This document shows positions 18,884 through 27,058 of a stretch of DNA of 64,000 nucleotides, one piece after another. Made by a program: the position numbers and the translations under genes. The stretch lies in contig PLCA01000007.1 of assembly GCA_003134685.1 (NCBI GenBank), positions 1-64,000 of the forward strand, read 5' to 3'. Origin of the DNA: Gemmatimonadota bacterium. Lineage in GTDB: Bacteria > Gemmatimonadota > Gemmatimonadetes > Gemmatimonadales > Gemmatimonadaceae. The notes beneath the pieces are model-generated. The model saw nothing but the letters and a program-made list of their open reading frames with translations. It was not told the DNA's origin and did no database searches. Each line of letters begins with the position of its first letter. Position 1 is the first letter of the stretch.

Positions 18884-20074
18884 TTGAGCTCGACGAACGA
18901 TTTTCGCCTGGCGTTCGCCTCGGGTCGTGCCCGCATTGAATCGGTCGACGTCGCCCGCGGCGTGATCATGATCATCATGGCGCTCGATCACACCCGGGAT
19001 TTTTTCGGCATCCCGGGACAGAATCCTACGGATCTGGCCACCGCCACGTCCGCGTTATTCCTCACTCGTTGGATTACACACTTCTGCGCTCCAGTGTTTT
19101 TTCTGCTCACCGGCACAGGCGCGTACCTCTCGTTGCGGCGGAAATCGCCGGGTAACCTGTCCGGGTTCCTCTTCACACGTGGGATGTGGCTGATCTTCCT
19201 CGAGGTCACGCTGGTCCGTTGCTTGTCCTACCAGTTCAATTTCGACTATCGCGTAACGATGCTCCTCGTCCTGTGGGCGCTCGGCTGGGCGATGATCACG
19301 CTCTCAGCTCTCGTTCGACTGCCGGCGCTCGTCGCCACCGCGCTCGGCGTTCTCATGATCGCGGGTCACAACCTCTTCGATTCAGTGAGAGCGGCGAACC
19401 CCCTCTGGGCGATCCTGCATTCACCGGGTTTCGTCCTGAACACGCCGGACCACGTCGTGTTCGTGGCCTATCCGCTCATTCCCTGGATCGGCGTCACCGC
19501 CGTGGGATACGGACTCGGGCAGGTCTACGACTGGGACGCGGATCGCCGGCGCGCATTTCTTCTGCGCCTGGGACTGGCGTTGAGTCTCGCGTTTCTCGTG
19601 ATTCGCGGGCTCAACATTTACGGCGACCCCTCGCGCTGGATGCGGCAGAAGACTGCGGTGCTCACCGTGCTCTCGTTCCTCAACACGACCAAGTACCCGC
19701 CGTCGCTGCTTTTCCTGCTGATGACGCTCGGTCCGGCGATGGTCCTTCTCTGGGCTGTGGACCGCGGAACGCCACGACTGCTTCGGCCTGCGCTCGTGAT
19801 CGGCAAGGTGCCCATGTTCTATTACGTGTTGCACTTTGCCCTGATACACCTCCTCGCTGTCATCACCTGTTATGTGCGCTATGGATCGGCGCACTGGATG
19901 TTCGAATCACCGGATCTCGCGCACTATCCTTTCAGCGCGCCGCCCGGCTGGGGATACTCGTTGCCGGTTGTCTATCTGGCGTGGGCGTTCGTGGTGGTCG
20001 CGATGTATCCGCTCTGCCGGTGGTTCGCTGCGCTCAAGCAGCGCCGGAGCGATCCCTGGCTGAGTTATCTCTGA
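18884..20074 (+). CDS. DUF1624 / heparan N-acetyltransferase-like membrane protein
   Basis: A polytopic protein of about 396 aa. It begins with the DUF1624 signature RIESVDVARG, then MIIMALDHTRDFFG, TRWITHFCAPVFFLLTGTGA and WLIFLEVTLVR. About nine or ten further hydrophobic segments follow, including FYYVLHFALIHLLAV near the end. Relatives include heparan-alpha-glucosaminide N-acetyltransferase, a membrane acyltransferase with a catalytic His. The start is uncertain: no ATG precedes the conserved region, so TTG at 18884 is used. GTG at 18830 is the alternative and neither has a good ribosome site. It converges on the next gene with 3 nt between them. Confidence 0.82.
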   Translation: MSSTNDFRLAFASGRARIESVDVARGVIMIIMALDHTRDFFGIPGQNPTDLATATSALFLTRWITHFCAPVFFLLTGTGAYLSLRRKSPGNLSGFLFTRGMWLIFLEVTLVRCLSYQFNFDYRVTMLLVLWALGWAMITLSALVRLPALVATALGVLMIAGHNLFDSVRAANPLWAILHSPGFVLNTPDHVVFVAYPLIPWIGVTAVGYGLGQVYDWDADRRRAFLLRLGLALSLAFLVIRGLNIYGDPSRWMRQKTAVLTVLSFLNTTKYPPSLLFLLMTLGPAMVLLWAVDRGTPRLLRPALVIGKVPMFYYVLHFALIHLLAVITCYVRYGSAHWMFESPDLAHYPFSAPPGWGYSLPVVYLAWAFVVVAMYPLCRWFAALKQRRSDPWLSYL

Positions 20075-20077
20075 TGC

Positions 20078-20539
20078 TCACCGTCGAAGCGCGCGGGTAA
20101 GCGCACGGTCGAGGGCGTTTGCGAATGCCTGTTTCTCGCGCGCACCGTAGGCGGCGTGGCCACCCGTCTCGACGCCCGCCGTCCGGAGTCCGTCCATGAA
20201 ATTCCGCACCGACAGGCGCTCCCCAATGATCTCCGCTGTGTATTCCTCGCCGCGAGGGTCGAGGACTACGACTCCCTTGGGCACCAGGAGCGCGGCAAGC
20301 GGGATGTCGGCTGTGACCGCGACGTCACCGCGAACGGCGTGCTCCACGATATAGCGGTCGGCCACGTCGGCGCCGCCGTCGACACGCACGGCCGACACGT
20401 TCGCGTACCCGGGCGGAAGCTGTAGCCGCTGATTTGCCACAAGGACAGTCGGGAGCTTAAGCCGCTCGGATGCGCGGAGGCAGATCTCCTTGACCGGCTG
20501 CGGAGCAGCGTCGGCGTCGATCCAGAGCGTCATGGTCAT
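20078..20539 (-). CDS. YaiI/YqxD-family (UPF0178, DUF188) protein
   Basis: A 153-aa protein of the UPF0178 family. The N-terminus MTLWIDADAAPQPVKEI contains the metal-binding-like D-A-D. VRVDGGADVADRYIVEHAV, VAVTADIPLAALLVPKG, LDPRGEEYTAEIIGERL and the C-terminal KQAFANALDRAL helix follow. The layout resembles PIN/NYN-like nuclease folds, but activity is not established for the family. ATG codons at 20539 and 20533 are both possible. Divergent from the SnoaL/NTF2 gene and convergent with the DUF1624 gene. Confidence 0.9.
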   Translation of the reverse strand: MTMTLWIDADAAPQPVKEICLRASERLKLPTVLVANQRLQLPPGYANVSAVRVDGGADVADRYIVEHAVRGDVAVTADIPLAALLVPKGVVVLDPRGEEYTAEIIGERLSVRNFMDGLRTAGVETGGHAAYGAREKQAFANALDRALTRALRR

Positions 20540-20683
20540 GCAGTGTCACCGGATTGGGGGGACGAGCGGACGGGCCGGCCAAGCATCCGCCGGCGCGCAA
20601 AGCCACACCCGTGCGCAAGATCCATATTAAAGGATCCGGAATCGAGATACCTGCGCCGGTTTGGTCTCCAGGAGAACGACCTG

Positions 20684-21172
20684 ATGCACCGTAACGCCGA
20701 GCTGATTCGCAGGTTCTACACGTCCTTCGGCAATCGTGACGCTCGTGGAATGGCTGCGTGCTATCATCCCGCCGTCAAGTTCTCGGATGAGGTTTTCCCG
20801 GATCTCGAGGGAGCACGAGCTGACGGGATGTGGCAGATGCTCTGCGAGCGCGGCAAAGATCTGAAGGTCGAGTTCCGTGACATCAAGGCCGACGACTCCA
20901 CCGGGCGAGCGCACTGGGAGGCCTGGTACACGTTCTCAACCACGGGCCGGCGGGTTCACAACAAGATCGACGCCCGCTTCGAGTTCAAAGACGGAAAAAT
21001 CATTCGGCACCACGACAGCTTCGATTTCTGGGCCTGGGCATCACAGGCGCTCGGCCCGACAGGACGGTTGCTTGGATGGTCTGGCTTCGTAAAGAATCGG
21101 GTTCGCACACAGGCGGCCAAGAGCCTCGCGGCTTTCATGCGGGAGCGTTCGCACAGCGATATCCAACGGTGA
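20684..21172 (+). CDS. NTF2/SnoaL-like protein
   Basis: A 162-aa protein whose first 115 residues form an NTF2-like cone domain: NAELIRRFYTSFGNRDARGM, ACYHPAVKFSDEVF, then strands ending in GRAHWEAWYTF, GRRVHNKIDARFEF and GKIIRHHDSFDFWAWA. The C-terminal segment GPTGRLLGWSGFVKNRVR is common in this subgroup. The ATG at 20684 has GGAG about 9 nt upstream. The family holds many small-molecule binders and isomerases, so no substrate is assigned. Its stop overlaps a GTG that opens the truncated GNAT gene. Confidence 0.85.
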   Translation: MHRNAELIRRFYTSFGNRDARGMAACYHPAVKFSDEVFPDLEGARADGMWQMLCERGKDLKVEFRDIKADDSTGRAHWEAWYTFSTTGRRVHNKIDARFEFKDGKIIRHHDSFDFWAWASQALGPTGRLLGWSGFVKNRVRTQAAKSLAAFMRERSHSDIQR

Positions 21173-21423
21173 CACGGACAACGTCGATTGCCGACTATTT
21201 CGTGGCGTTGAGCGATGACAACATCGCGGAGACGGTCCGTGGCCTTCTCGCCCGCGCATTCAGCTCTCCCACCGTGCGACGTGTCATCGCGGAAACCCTG
21301 CCTGAGCTGGAGGGTTCGATCGGCGTCCTCCGCAAGTGTGGCTTCACTCTCATCGACGGCGGGTCCGAGCCCGGAGTCATCCGGTTCGAGCTCGACCGCG
21401 CTGCTTACGCGATGCGAGCGTAG
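21169..21423 (+). pseudogene. Truncated GNAT acetyltransferase (C-terminal part only)
   Basis: The last 60 residues match the end of RimJ/RimL-type GNAT proteins: ETVRGLLARAF, VRRVIAETLPELEGSIGVLRKCGF, and a terminal EPGVIRFEL. The acetyl-CoA-binding part that normally precedes this is absent. In its place are about 20 unrelated residues. A GTG at 21169 overlaps the preceding stop (GTGA), so an 84-aa product could still be made. Without the acetyl-CoA loop it should not be catalytic. Probably a deletion remnant fused to the end of the NTF2-like gene. Confidence 0.65.
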
Positions 21424-21470
21424 CGACTACGATTAGCAACTGGATCAGGCAGACACGACAGAGGGCATCG

Positions 21471-21716
21471 ATGCGTTCAGGATTGGCTGCGGGTTTGATG
21501 GGTATTGGCGGGATTTTCATGTCGTTTGGTGCGGTGATCGTCGTCCTCGCACTTTTCGCCAGGCAGGGCGGAGAAACTCGTCAGCAGTTGCCGGCAATGA
21601 CTACGCTTGCGATGGGAGCTCTCGTGGGTGGAGCCGTCTTGTTCGGCGCAGGTTATCTCCTCGGACGCGTCGGCCGGAATTCCGACCAGTCCGACGGCGA
21701 TCGCAGCACCGCCTAA
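21471..21716 (+). CDS. Small two-helix membrane protein, 81 aa
   Basis: From the ATG at 21471 the protein has hydrophobic segments at about residues 5-28 (LAAGLMGIGGIFMSFGAVIV) and 43-66 (TTLAMGALVGGAVLFGAGYL), then a polar tail rich in Asp and Ser. It probably sits in the inner membrane with both ends on the same side. Family not recognised. A coiled hypothetical gene follows 11 nt later and may be co-transcribed. Confidence 0.6.
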   Translation: MRSGLAAGLMGIGGIFMSFGAVIVVLALFARQGGETRQQLPAMTTLAMGALVGGAVLFGAGYLLGRVGRNSDQSDGDRSTA

Positions 21717-21727
21717 TTCGGCAGTCG

Positions 21728-22201
21728 ATGCTTCCGAGGGACTATCCCGGTGTGATCGACGACGGCATTGCCGCGCTCAACTGGGGCGGAGCGGCATTGG
21801 AGCAAGCGTTACAGCGCATCCCTGAATGGGTTGCTGAGCAGGCTCCCGCCAACGAAAAGGCTCTCGCGGAGGCAAAGGAAAAAGCCAAGAGGGAGCGTAC
21901 GCAGCTGGCGGTGTCGTTCTCCGACGCCGCCGAGTGGAAGCGCGCCTTAACGGATCAGCGAGCAGAAGTCTCGGAGTTGGCGACTCGCCTAGAGAGACGT
22001 ACCCGCGCCGATTGGCAAAGCGGAAACGCCGCTCAATACTTCAGCGGAGTGGAGCTGAAGATCGTCGAGAGTTGGGCTCACGGGGCCAACGACAGGCTCA
22101 TTGCCTGGCTCGGCGAGAAGCCGGAACAGATTCAACGACGCAAGATGGAATTCGCCGCTCTCGGGCAATGGTTGCGGGAATACCTTACCGGGAATCCGTG
22201 A
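21728..22201 (+). CDS. Hypothetical helical protein, 157 aa
   Basis: A soluble, mostly helical protein. After a short N-terminal part (YPGVIDDGIAALNWGG), residues 40-60 form a lysine/glutamate-rich coiled segment (ALAEAKEKAKRERTQ). Further helices include LATRLERRT and RRKMEFAALGQWLREYL. No signal or membrane segment was seen. The codon third positions and the closeness to the preceding membrane gene support expression. Function not recognised. It converges on the Gfo/Idh/MocA gene. Confidence 0.6.
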   Translation: MLPRDYPGVIDDGIAALNWGGAALEQALQRIPEWVAEQAPANEKALAEAKEKAKRERTQLAVSFSDAAEWKRALTDQRAEVSELATRLERRTRADWQSGNAAQYFSGVELKIVESWAHGANDRLIAWLGEKPEQIQRRKMEFAALGQWLREYLTGNP

Positions 22202-22222
22202 GCCCCCGGCCTAAGAAAGCTG

Positions 22223-23575
22223 TCATCCCTTGATTGTCTTCGAGGCCCCGTCCCACGTGACAGAGCCGCCTCGAAAATAAGACTCGTTCGCCATGTGGCA
22301 CGCCAGCGCCGCGTGATGGCCGAACACCACATCCTCGACGACGGGCTTTCGTGAGCGCACCGCGTTGAAGTAGTTCGCGAGGTGTGGCCGGGTGTCGTCG
22401 AAGTCGGGCATGCGGTATGAGATCGATTCCTGAACCGCCAGCTTTGACAGCTTTTCGTCGTTCTCCTGATGCCACTTGCGCTCGTACTCTTCGCGCATCG
22501 CGCGGGGAAAGCTGCCCGTGTAGTAGCTGGGATAAGTGTTGATCCCCAGCTGCGGAGTAAAGCTCAGGCTGGACCCACCGACCTCGAGAAGTCCCTTCGA
22601 TCCCTGAATCCGATACGTCTCCGGCATCTCGCAAGCGAGATTGAGCCGCATGTAAACCGGCAGATCACCGAAGTAGTATACGGCCGCCTGGACGTCGGGC
22701 ATGTTGCGTCCGTCCTTCCAGTGCCTGATCCCTCCGACCGCCGACGCCTGCCGCGGCGCCTCGTTGATCCCCACCATGAACATCATTCCGCTGATCAAAT
22801 GCACGAGGAGATCGCCCGCGACCCCCGTCCCATATTGCTTCCAGCAGCGCCAGCGGGCGAAGTACAGCGGATTGAACGGCACTTTGGGAACGTTTCCTTG
22901 CCAGGTATCCCAGTCGAGGTTTTGAGGAGAGAGATCGAACGGCGGCGGATACTGCCACGCTCCGGTTGGATCGTTGCGGCCCATATACCCTTCCACCAGC
23001 ATGAGATCGCCGAGCATTCCCTGCGCGATCATTTCCTTCGCCTTGGCGCAGACCTGGGAGCTCACACGCTGCGAACCGATCTGCACGATACGGCCGCTCT
23101 TCTTTACCGCGTCGACCATCGCTACGCCGTCGGCGGCGGTATGCGACATCGGCTTCTCGCAGTAGATGTCCTTTCCCGCGCTCACCGCATCGATCACAAC
23201 CTGCCGGTGCCAGTGATCGGGGACCGCCGCCACAATGCAATCGATGTCCTTGTTGTCCAGAAGCTCTCGATAGCGCCGGGTGACGGGGAGGTTGGGGCGG
23301 ACGATCTCGCGCGCGAGGGTGTGCCGGCCATCATACAGGTCAGCAGCCGCGACACATTCGACTCCCGGAAGCGTGATCGATGTGCCGAGCAGACCGGAGC
23401 CCTGCATGCCTATGCCGATCATACCGAAGCGAATCGTGTCGCTGGGAGCCATCGGTCGTGCGGGCGTGTCCAGCGGTTCCGGACTCAGGAGCACGCTTCT
23501 CGCCGCAACTGATCCTCCTGCCGCGGCCGCGCTCATTTCCAAAAATTCGCGTCGCGAGAAGTTGCTCTTCGTCAT
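22223..23575 (-). CDS. Tat-exported Gfo/Idh/MocA-family oxidoreductase
   Basis: A 450-aa protein with a twin-arginine signal (SRREFLEMSAAAAGG, residues 6-20). The Rossmann domain follows (IRFGMIGIGMQGSGLLG), with the family's E-K-P in IYCEKPMSHTAADGVAMVD at about 145 and IVQIGSQRVSS. The C-terminal alpha/beta domain carries WQYPPPFDLSPQNLDWDTW and HLISGMMFMVG, typical of the exported Gfo/Idh group in which the dinucleotide remains tightly bound. The substrate is probably a sugar or glycan derivative. The divergent neighbour is an exported sugar-phosphate-isomerase-like protein, a common pairing. Confidence 0.92.
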   Translation of the reverse strand: MTKSNFSRREFLEMSAAAAGGSVAARSVLLSPEPLDTPARPMAPSDTIRFGMIGIGMQGSGLLGTSITLPGVECVAAADLYDGRHTLAREIVRPNLPVTRRYRELLDNKDIDCIVAAVPDHWHRQVVIDAVSAGKDIYCEKPMSHTAADGVAMVDAVKKSGRIVQIGSQRVSSQVCAKAKEMIAQGMLGDLMLVEGYMGRNDPTGAWQYPPPFDLSPQNLDWDTWQGNVPKVPFNPLYFARWRCWKQYGTGVAGDLLVHLISGMMFMVGINEAPRQASAVGGIRHWKDGRNMPDVQAAVYYFGDLPVYMRLNLACEMPETYRIQGSKGLLEVGGSSLSFTPQLGINTYPSYYTGSFPRAMREEYERKWHQENDEKLSKLAVQESISYRMPDFDDTRPHLANYFNAVRSRKPVVEDVVFGHHAALACHMANESYFRGGSVTWDGASKTIKG

Positions 23576-23633
23576 GGCATCTCCCGGTGTGATGTTTTCG
23601 CCGGCCAGTGCGTCAGCCTGTCATTTGTTCGCC

Positions 23634-23786
23634 ACATACAATATCCTTTTCGCGGTGATGCTGCAGCACGCCCACCAGCTTGGCGCGACCGCGGTGATCG
23701 GGATCCAGTACGATGCCACTGAAGTGATGCAGGGCGTGACCGAGGTTCTCTGCTACGGTACCGCGATCGTCGCCGATCGCACATAG
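23634..23786 (+). pseudogene. C-terminal fragment of a YbjQ/DUF74 protein
   Basis: The frame ending at 23786 encodes VMLQHAHQLGATAVIGIQYD, ATEVMQGVTEVLCYGTAI, which is the second half of the YbjQ (heavy-metal-binding-like) fold. The conserved first half is missing. Upstream the frame enters the start region of the oppositely oriented oxidoreductase. A product could start at the ATG at 23658 (42 aa) or at 23574 (70 aa), but neither restores the domain. Probably a deletion remnant. Confidence 0.65.
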
Positions 23787-23797
23787 GGGGATATCAC

Positions 23798-24652
23798 ATG
23801 GACCGCCGCACTTTTCTGTCAACCCTCGGCCTCGCGGTCGCCACGCAGCAGCTGGCCTGCGCGCCGAGAGCAGGTAGCATGACGGCTACACCGCGCCGTC
23901 TCCGTCGAGTGGGGCTTCAGCTTTACACCTTGCGCGACGACGCGCGGCGCGATCTTGAGGGCACGCTCGTCGCCATCGCGCAGGCCGGCTACAACGACGT
24001 CGAGCTGCTCAGCTCGATGAACGATTTCGGAATGGCGCCGGCCAAGTTGCGGGCAATCCTCGACCGCAATGGACTGCGCTCGCCATCTACACACCTGAGC
24101 GGCGAGTCGTTCGATAATCTCGATCGGGAGATCGAGAATGCGAAGATCCTTGGCCACGAGTACCTGGTCCTCGCAAGCCTTCCAACCGACAAACCCACGC
24201 TCGACGACTATCGTCACTGGGCCGATCGTCTAAATGAGGCGGGACGCCGGGCTCTCCCGACCGGTATTCGGATCGCCTTTCACGACGAATCCATCGATTT
24301 CAAAAAGATCGACGGCGTCGTTCCTTACGACTTGCTCGTGGAGCGCACCGACCCCGCTTACGTGCGCCTGCAGCTTGACACCGGCAATCTCGCGTTGGCC
24401 GGCGGTGATCCCCTCGACTATATGAAGCGTTTTGGCTCGCGCTACTGGCTCTTTCACATCAAGGACGCTCCGGCTTTCGGGGCGGAGCACGATACGGACC
24501 TTGGAAAGGGCGTAATCGATTTCAAGCGGCTGTTCGCGAGCATCGATCACATCGACGACAAGGTGCTTTACGTCGAGCAGGAGTCGTATCCCGTCACCCC
24601 GCTCGACAGCGCCAAGGCCGACTATAAGTACATCTCGACACTCGAGTTCTGA
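23798..24652 (+). CDS. Exported sugar phosphate isomerase/epimerase-like TIM-barrel protein
   Basis: A 284-aa AP-endonuclease-2-type TIM barrel. The N-terminus MDRRTFLSTLGLAVATQQLAC carries two arginines before a hydrophobic stretch and a final cysteine, so it is a Tat substrate and perhaps a lipoprotein. The mature domain shows VGLQLYTLRDDARRD, AQAGYNDVELL, NGLRSPSTHLSGE, FHDESIDF, LQLDTGNLALAGGDP and WLFHIKDAPAF, which carry the metal ligands of the family. It probably works on a sugar with the neighbouring Gfo/Idh/MocA oxidoreductase. The exact substrate is unknown. Confidence 0.9.
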   Translation: MDRRTFLSTLGLAVATQQLACAPRAGSMTATPRRLRRVGLQLYTLRDDARRDLEGTLVAIAQAGYNDVELLSSMNDFGMAPAKLRAILDRNGLRSPSTHLSGESFDNLDREIENAKILGHEYLVLASLPTDKPTLDDYRHWADRLNEAGRRALPTGIRIAFHDESIDFKKIDGVVPYDLLVERTDPAYVRLQLDTGNLALAGGDPLDYMKRFGSRYWLFHIKDAPAFGAEHDTDLGKGVIDFKRLFASIDHIDDKVLYVEQESYPVTPLDSAKADYKYISTLEF

Positions 24653-24672
24653 GCTATTCGCGGTCTTCCGTA

Positions 24673-24711
24673 AGATGGCCCACCAACTCAATCATGGTTG
24701 GTGGGCCATCT
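24673..24711. terminator. Bidirectional terminator, 15-bp stem
   Basis: AGATGGCCCACCAAC and its perfect reverse complement GTTGGTGGGCCATCT enclose a 9-nt loop. It lies between two convergent genes, and the loop contains the stop codon of the SolA-type gene. There is no long T run on either side, but position and perfect stem support termination or mRNA end protection. Confidence 0.7.
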
Positions 24712-25842
24712 GCCAATGCGAAATGGCGACAGGTCGAATCGCGACTTCCCCGTCGTGAGAAGATCCGCCTGCAGCTCGCCGATCGCGCTCGCGAATTTGA
24801 ATCCGTGCCCCGAGCATGGGCTGGAGATCAGCACCTGCCGATGGAGCGGATGGAAGTCGATGATGAAATCGTGATCCGGCGTGTTGGTGAACAGGCAGAC
24901 GCCGCGGTCACGAACGGGCGCCTCCGCCAGACCGGGTAGCACCGGGCGCAACGCGGCACGGAGCGGCTTTACTTCATCGTCATTCACCGTGCGCTCGACG
25001 GTATCGGCATCGCGCGACGTATCTCCTGAGTGCATTACCGACGCCTTCACTCCGCGTGGAAGTCGAGGGAAGCCGTAGCAGATGTGGCCCGCTTTGTATT
25101 CGTACGCGTAAATGGGAAAGCGCTCAGCTTCGTAGCTGTCAGGCGGTCCGCCGGGCTCGAGCCAGAATACCGACTGACGCTCGACCGTTAGCGGCAACCG
25201 AAGATCGCGGGCGAATCCGGCGGTCCACGCCCCCGCGGCGAGCACCAGACGATTCGCCGAGTATGCGCCTGCGCCGGTTCGTACTCGAACTCCTTCGGCA
25301 TCCGGACTCCAATCGAGCACATGCTCCCCGAACCGGGTTTCCGCGCCCGCGGCTCGCGCGGCCCCGAGATGCGCCTTGTTGCACGCCTCCGGATCCAGGT
25401 AGCCCGCTCTTGGGTCTAGTACCGCGACCAGGTTCGACGCGAGCTGAAACGCCGGGAATCTCTCATGAACCTGCGCCGGAGTCAGAACTTCGTGTGGGAG
25501 ATTGTGCTCGCGCGCGCTTCGCAACGTGCCGGTAACCACCATTCCCTCGCGCGGGCCGATCATGAGCCCGCCCGTGATCTGCATCAGAGACGTTTCGCTC
25601 GTCTCCTCCAGCTCGCGCCACAGTTCGTGCGCCCGGCGGACCAGTGGCACATACAGAGGATGCTCGAAGTAGGTCTCGCGAATGATGCGGCTGTCCCCGT
25701 GAGAGGAACCGAGCTGGTGTCCCTCTGAGAACTGCTCGAGTCCCAGAACGCGGAGACCTCGGCGCGCGAGATGGAACAGCGTCGCGCTTCCCATGGCGCC
25801 CAGTCCGACGACGATGGCATCGTAACCACGCGGTATGCTCAT
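24688..25842 (-). CDS. solA: N-methyl-tryptophan/sarcosine oxidase-type FAD enzyme
   Basis: A 384-aa monomeric sarcosine oxidase-family flavoprotein. The dinucleotide-binding start DAIVVGLGAMGSATLFHLAR, GLEQFSEGHQLGSSHGDSRI and the ILDPRAGYLDPE-like AVLDPRAGYLDPE are all present. The cysteine that binds FAD covalently in this family is seen in SSPCSGHGFKFA at about residue 344. It oxidises N-methyl amino acids, releasing formaldehyde and hydrogen peroxide. N-methyltryptophan oxidase and sarcosine oxidase cannot be separated by eye. Signal peptide absent, so cytoplasmic. Confidence 0.9.
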   Translation of the reverse strand: MSIPRGYDAIVVGLGAMGSATLFHLARRGLRVLGLEQFSEGHQLGSSHGDSRIIRETYFEHPLYVPLVRRAHELWRELEETSETSLMQITGGLMIGPREGMVVTGTLRSAREHNLPHEVLTPAQVHERFPAFQLASNLVAVLDPRAGYLDPEACNKAHLGAARAAGAETRFGEHVLDWSPDAEGVRVRTGAGAYSANRLVLAAGAWTAGFARDLRLPLTVERQSVFWLEPGGPPDSYEAERFPIYAYEYKAGHICYGFPRLPRGVKASVMHSGDTSRDADTVERTVNDDEVKPLRAALRPVLPGLAEAPVRDRGVCLFTNTPDHDFIIDFHPLHRQVLISSPCSGHGFKFASAIGELQADLLTTGKSRFDLSPFRIGRWPTNHD

Positions 25843-25934
25843 GACTTCAGTAATTTGAATCGGGTCCCGGAAACCTGCTCGGGTGCGTTACGTAGGTAGA
25901 TGTGAGATCCCGACAACCCTTTGCCGAATTACTC

Positions 25935-26219
25935 ATGGATCCTGAAGTTGCGAACTTTGCGGTAGTCGCCGTCATCATCGTTGTCATGGTGGGCGCGCTT
26001 TCCAGCATCACAGTAGGGCTCGTTCGTGGGCTCTCTGCGTTCTCGAAGAAGATGCCCCAGCGCGATCAGCCAAACGTACTCCAGATGGAACAGCGCTTCG
26101 ACCAGCTGCAACAATCGGTCGACGCCATCGCCGTGGAGGTCGAGCGCATTGCCGAAGCGCAGCGATTCTCGGCCAAGCTGCTCGCCGAGCGGGGCGAAAC
26201 GCCGGCGCTGCCCAGATAG
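25935..26219 (+). CDS. Single-pass membrane protein with coiled coil, 94 aa
   Basis: From the ATG at 25935, an N-terminal membrane helix (VVAVIIVVMVGALSSITVGL, about residues 9-29) is followed by a polar region. A coiled-coil tail ends it (MEQRFDQLQQSVDAIAVEVERIAEAQRF, seen from its Q/L heptads at 49-75). The layout is that of a small membrane-anchored coiled protein. No named family is recognised. Alternative in-frame ATG at 25902 would add 11 residues. Divergent from solA. Confidence 0.65.
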   Translation: MDPEVANFAVVAVIIVVMVGALSSITVGLVRGLSAFSKKMPQRDQPNVLQMEQRFDQLQQSVDAIAVEVERIAEAQRFSAKLLAERGETPALPR

Positions 26220-26291
26220 CCGGAGGCGCAGCACGCGCGCGCTACCAGTCGTATTTTTCAGCAGACAGATGACGAACCTCCGACATCCGTG

Positions 26292-26726
26292 ATGAGACTT
26301 CCCTTCCGACGCTGGCGCCCGTCGTACATGCTCCTGGCCTGGGCCGCGTACTGGCTCGGACTCGTTCTCGTTACGCTTAGCCCGGCGATTGCCGCCGGCT
26401 GGCGCTTGTCGCAACAGCCCCACGGGCGCGGAAGCGCGAGCGCCGGATTCGGTAATGGCATGCTCAGCGCCAACATCATCGACAGCGGACGGACCGTCTG
26501 GGCAGGATCCATCTCCGTCCTCACGCTGGCGCTGTTCGTTGCTGTACCGCCGCTTCTCCTCTGGCTCGTCTGGCTGACCGGCTCGCCTCGCACGAACAAT
26601 GCGGGTGGTATGTCCGTGAAAAACGAACGGGCACGGAGCGAGCTCGACGCGGCAAAACCAAGAATCGGGATCATCGACACTTCTGCATCCTCCACTTCGA
26701 AGCGCCGCGCGCGCGAGGAATCCTGA
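26292..26726 (+). CDS. Two-pass membrane protein, 144 aa
   Basis: Basic N-terminus (RLPFRRWRPSY) then a hydrophobic segment at about 12-35 (LLAWAAYWLGLVLVTLSPAI). A second lies at about 70-95 (SVLTLALFVAVPPLLLWLVW). The C-terminal 50 residues are polar and charged, probably cytoplasmic. A GTG at 26289 is an alternative start. The next gene begins 3 nt after the stop, so the pair is probably one transcript. Family not recognised. Confidence 0.6.
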   Translation: MRLPFRRWRPSYMLLAWAAYWLGLVLVTLSPAIAAGWRLSQQPHGRGSASAGFGNGMLSANIIDSGRTVWAGSISVLTLALFVAVPPLLLWLVWLTGSPRTNNAGGMSVKNERARSELDAAKPRIGIIDTSASSTSKRRAREES

Positions 26727-26729
26727 CCG

Positions 26730-27002
26730 ATGCCCTGCATCATGACTCTGATGGCCCTGGCCGCTCCGCGACTCGTGGTCGCGCTGCTCTGGTTCTTCAC
26801 CCACTGGTACCGCGGCGTATTCGACAATCTACTCTGGCCGGTCATTGGCTTCGTCTTCCTGCCCACGACTCTCCTCTGGTATTCAGCCGTCCATAACTGG
26901 TTCGGCGGGCACTGGACCTTCTGGCCGATTGCCGGACTCGTGATCGCCCTCATGATCGATCTCGGGCCAGTCAGCGGGCGCCGCATGCCGAACAAGCGCT
27001 AA
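26730..27002 (+). CDS. Small membrane protein, 90 aa
   Basis: A mostly hydrophobic protein with segments at about 8-25 (MALAAPRLVVALLWFF), 38-55 (VIGFVFLPTTLLWYSAV) and 62-78 (WTFWPIAGLVIALMI). Conserved-looking aromatic residues (HWYRGVF, HNWFGGHWTFW) lie in the loops. Such Trp-rich small proteins are usually of unknown function. It follows the previous membrane gene after 3 nt. Confidence 0.6.
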   Translation: MPCIMTLMALAAPRLVVALLWFFTHWYRGVFDNLLWPVIGFVFLPTTLLWYSAVHNWFGGHWTFWPIAGLVIALMIDLGPVSGRRMPNKR

Positions 27003-27058
27003 CGCGACAGGACGCTCCTTTTACTCTGGAATTTGAGACTCTCAGCGGAGAAGTCGAC

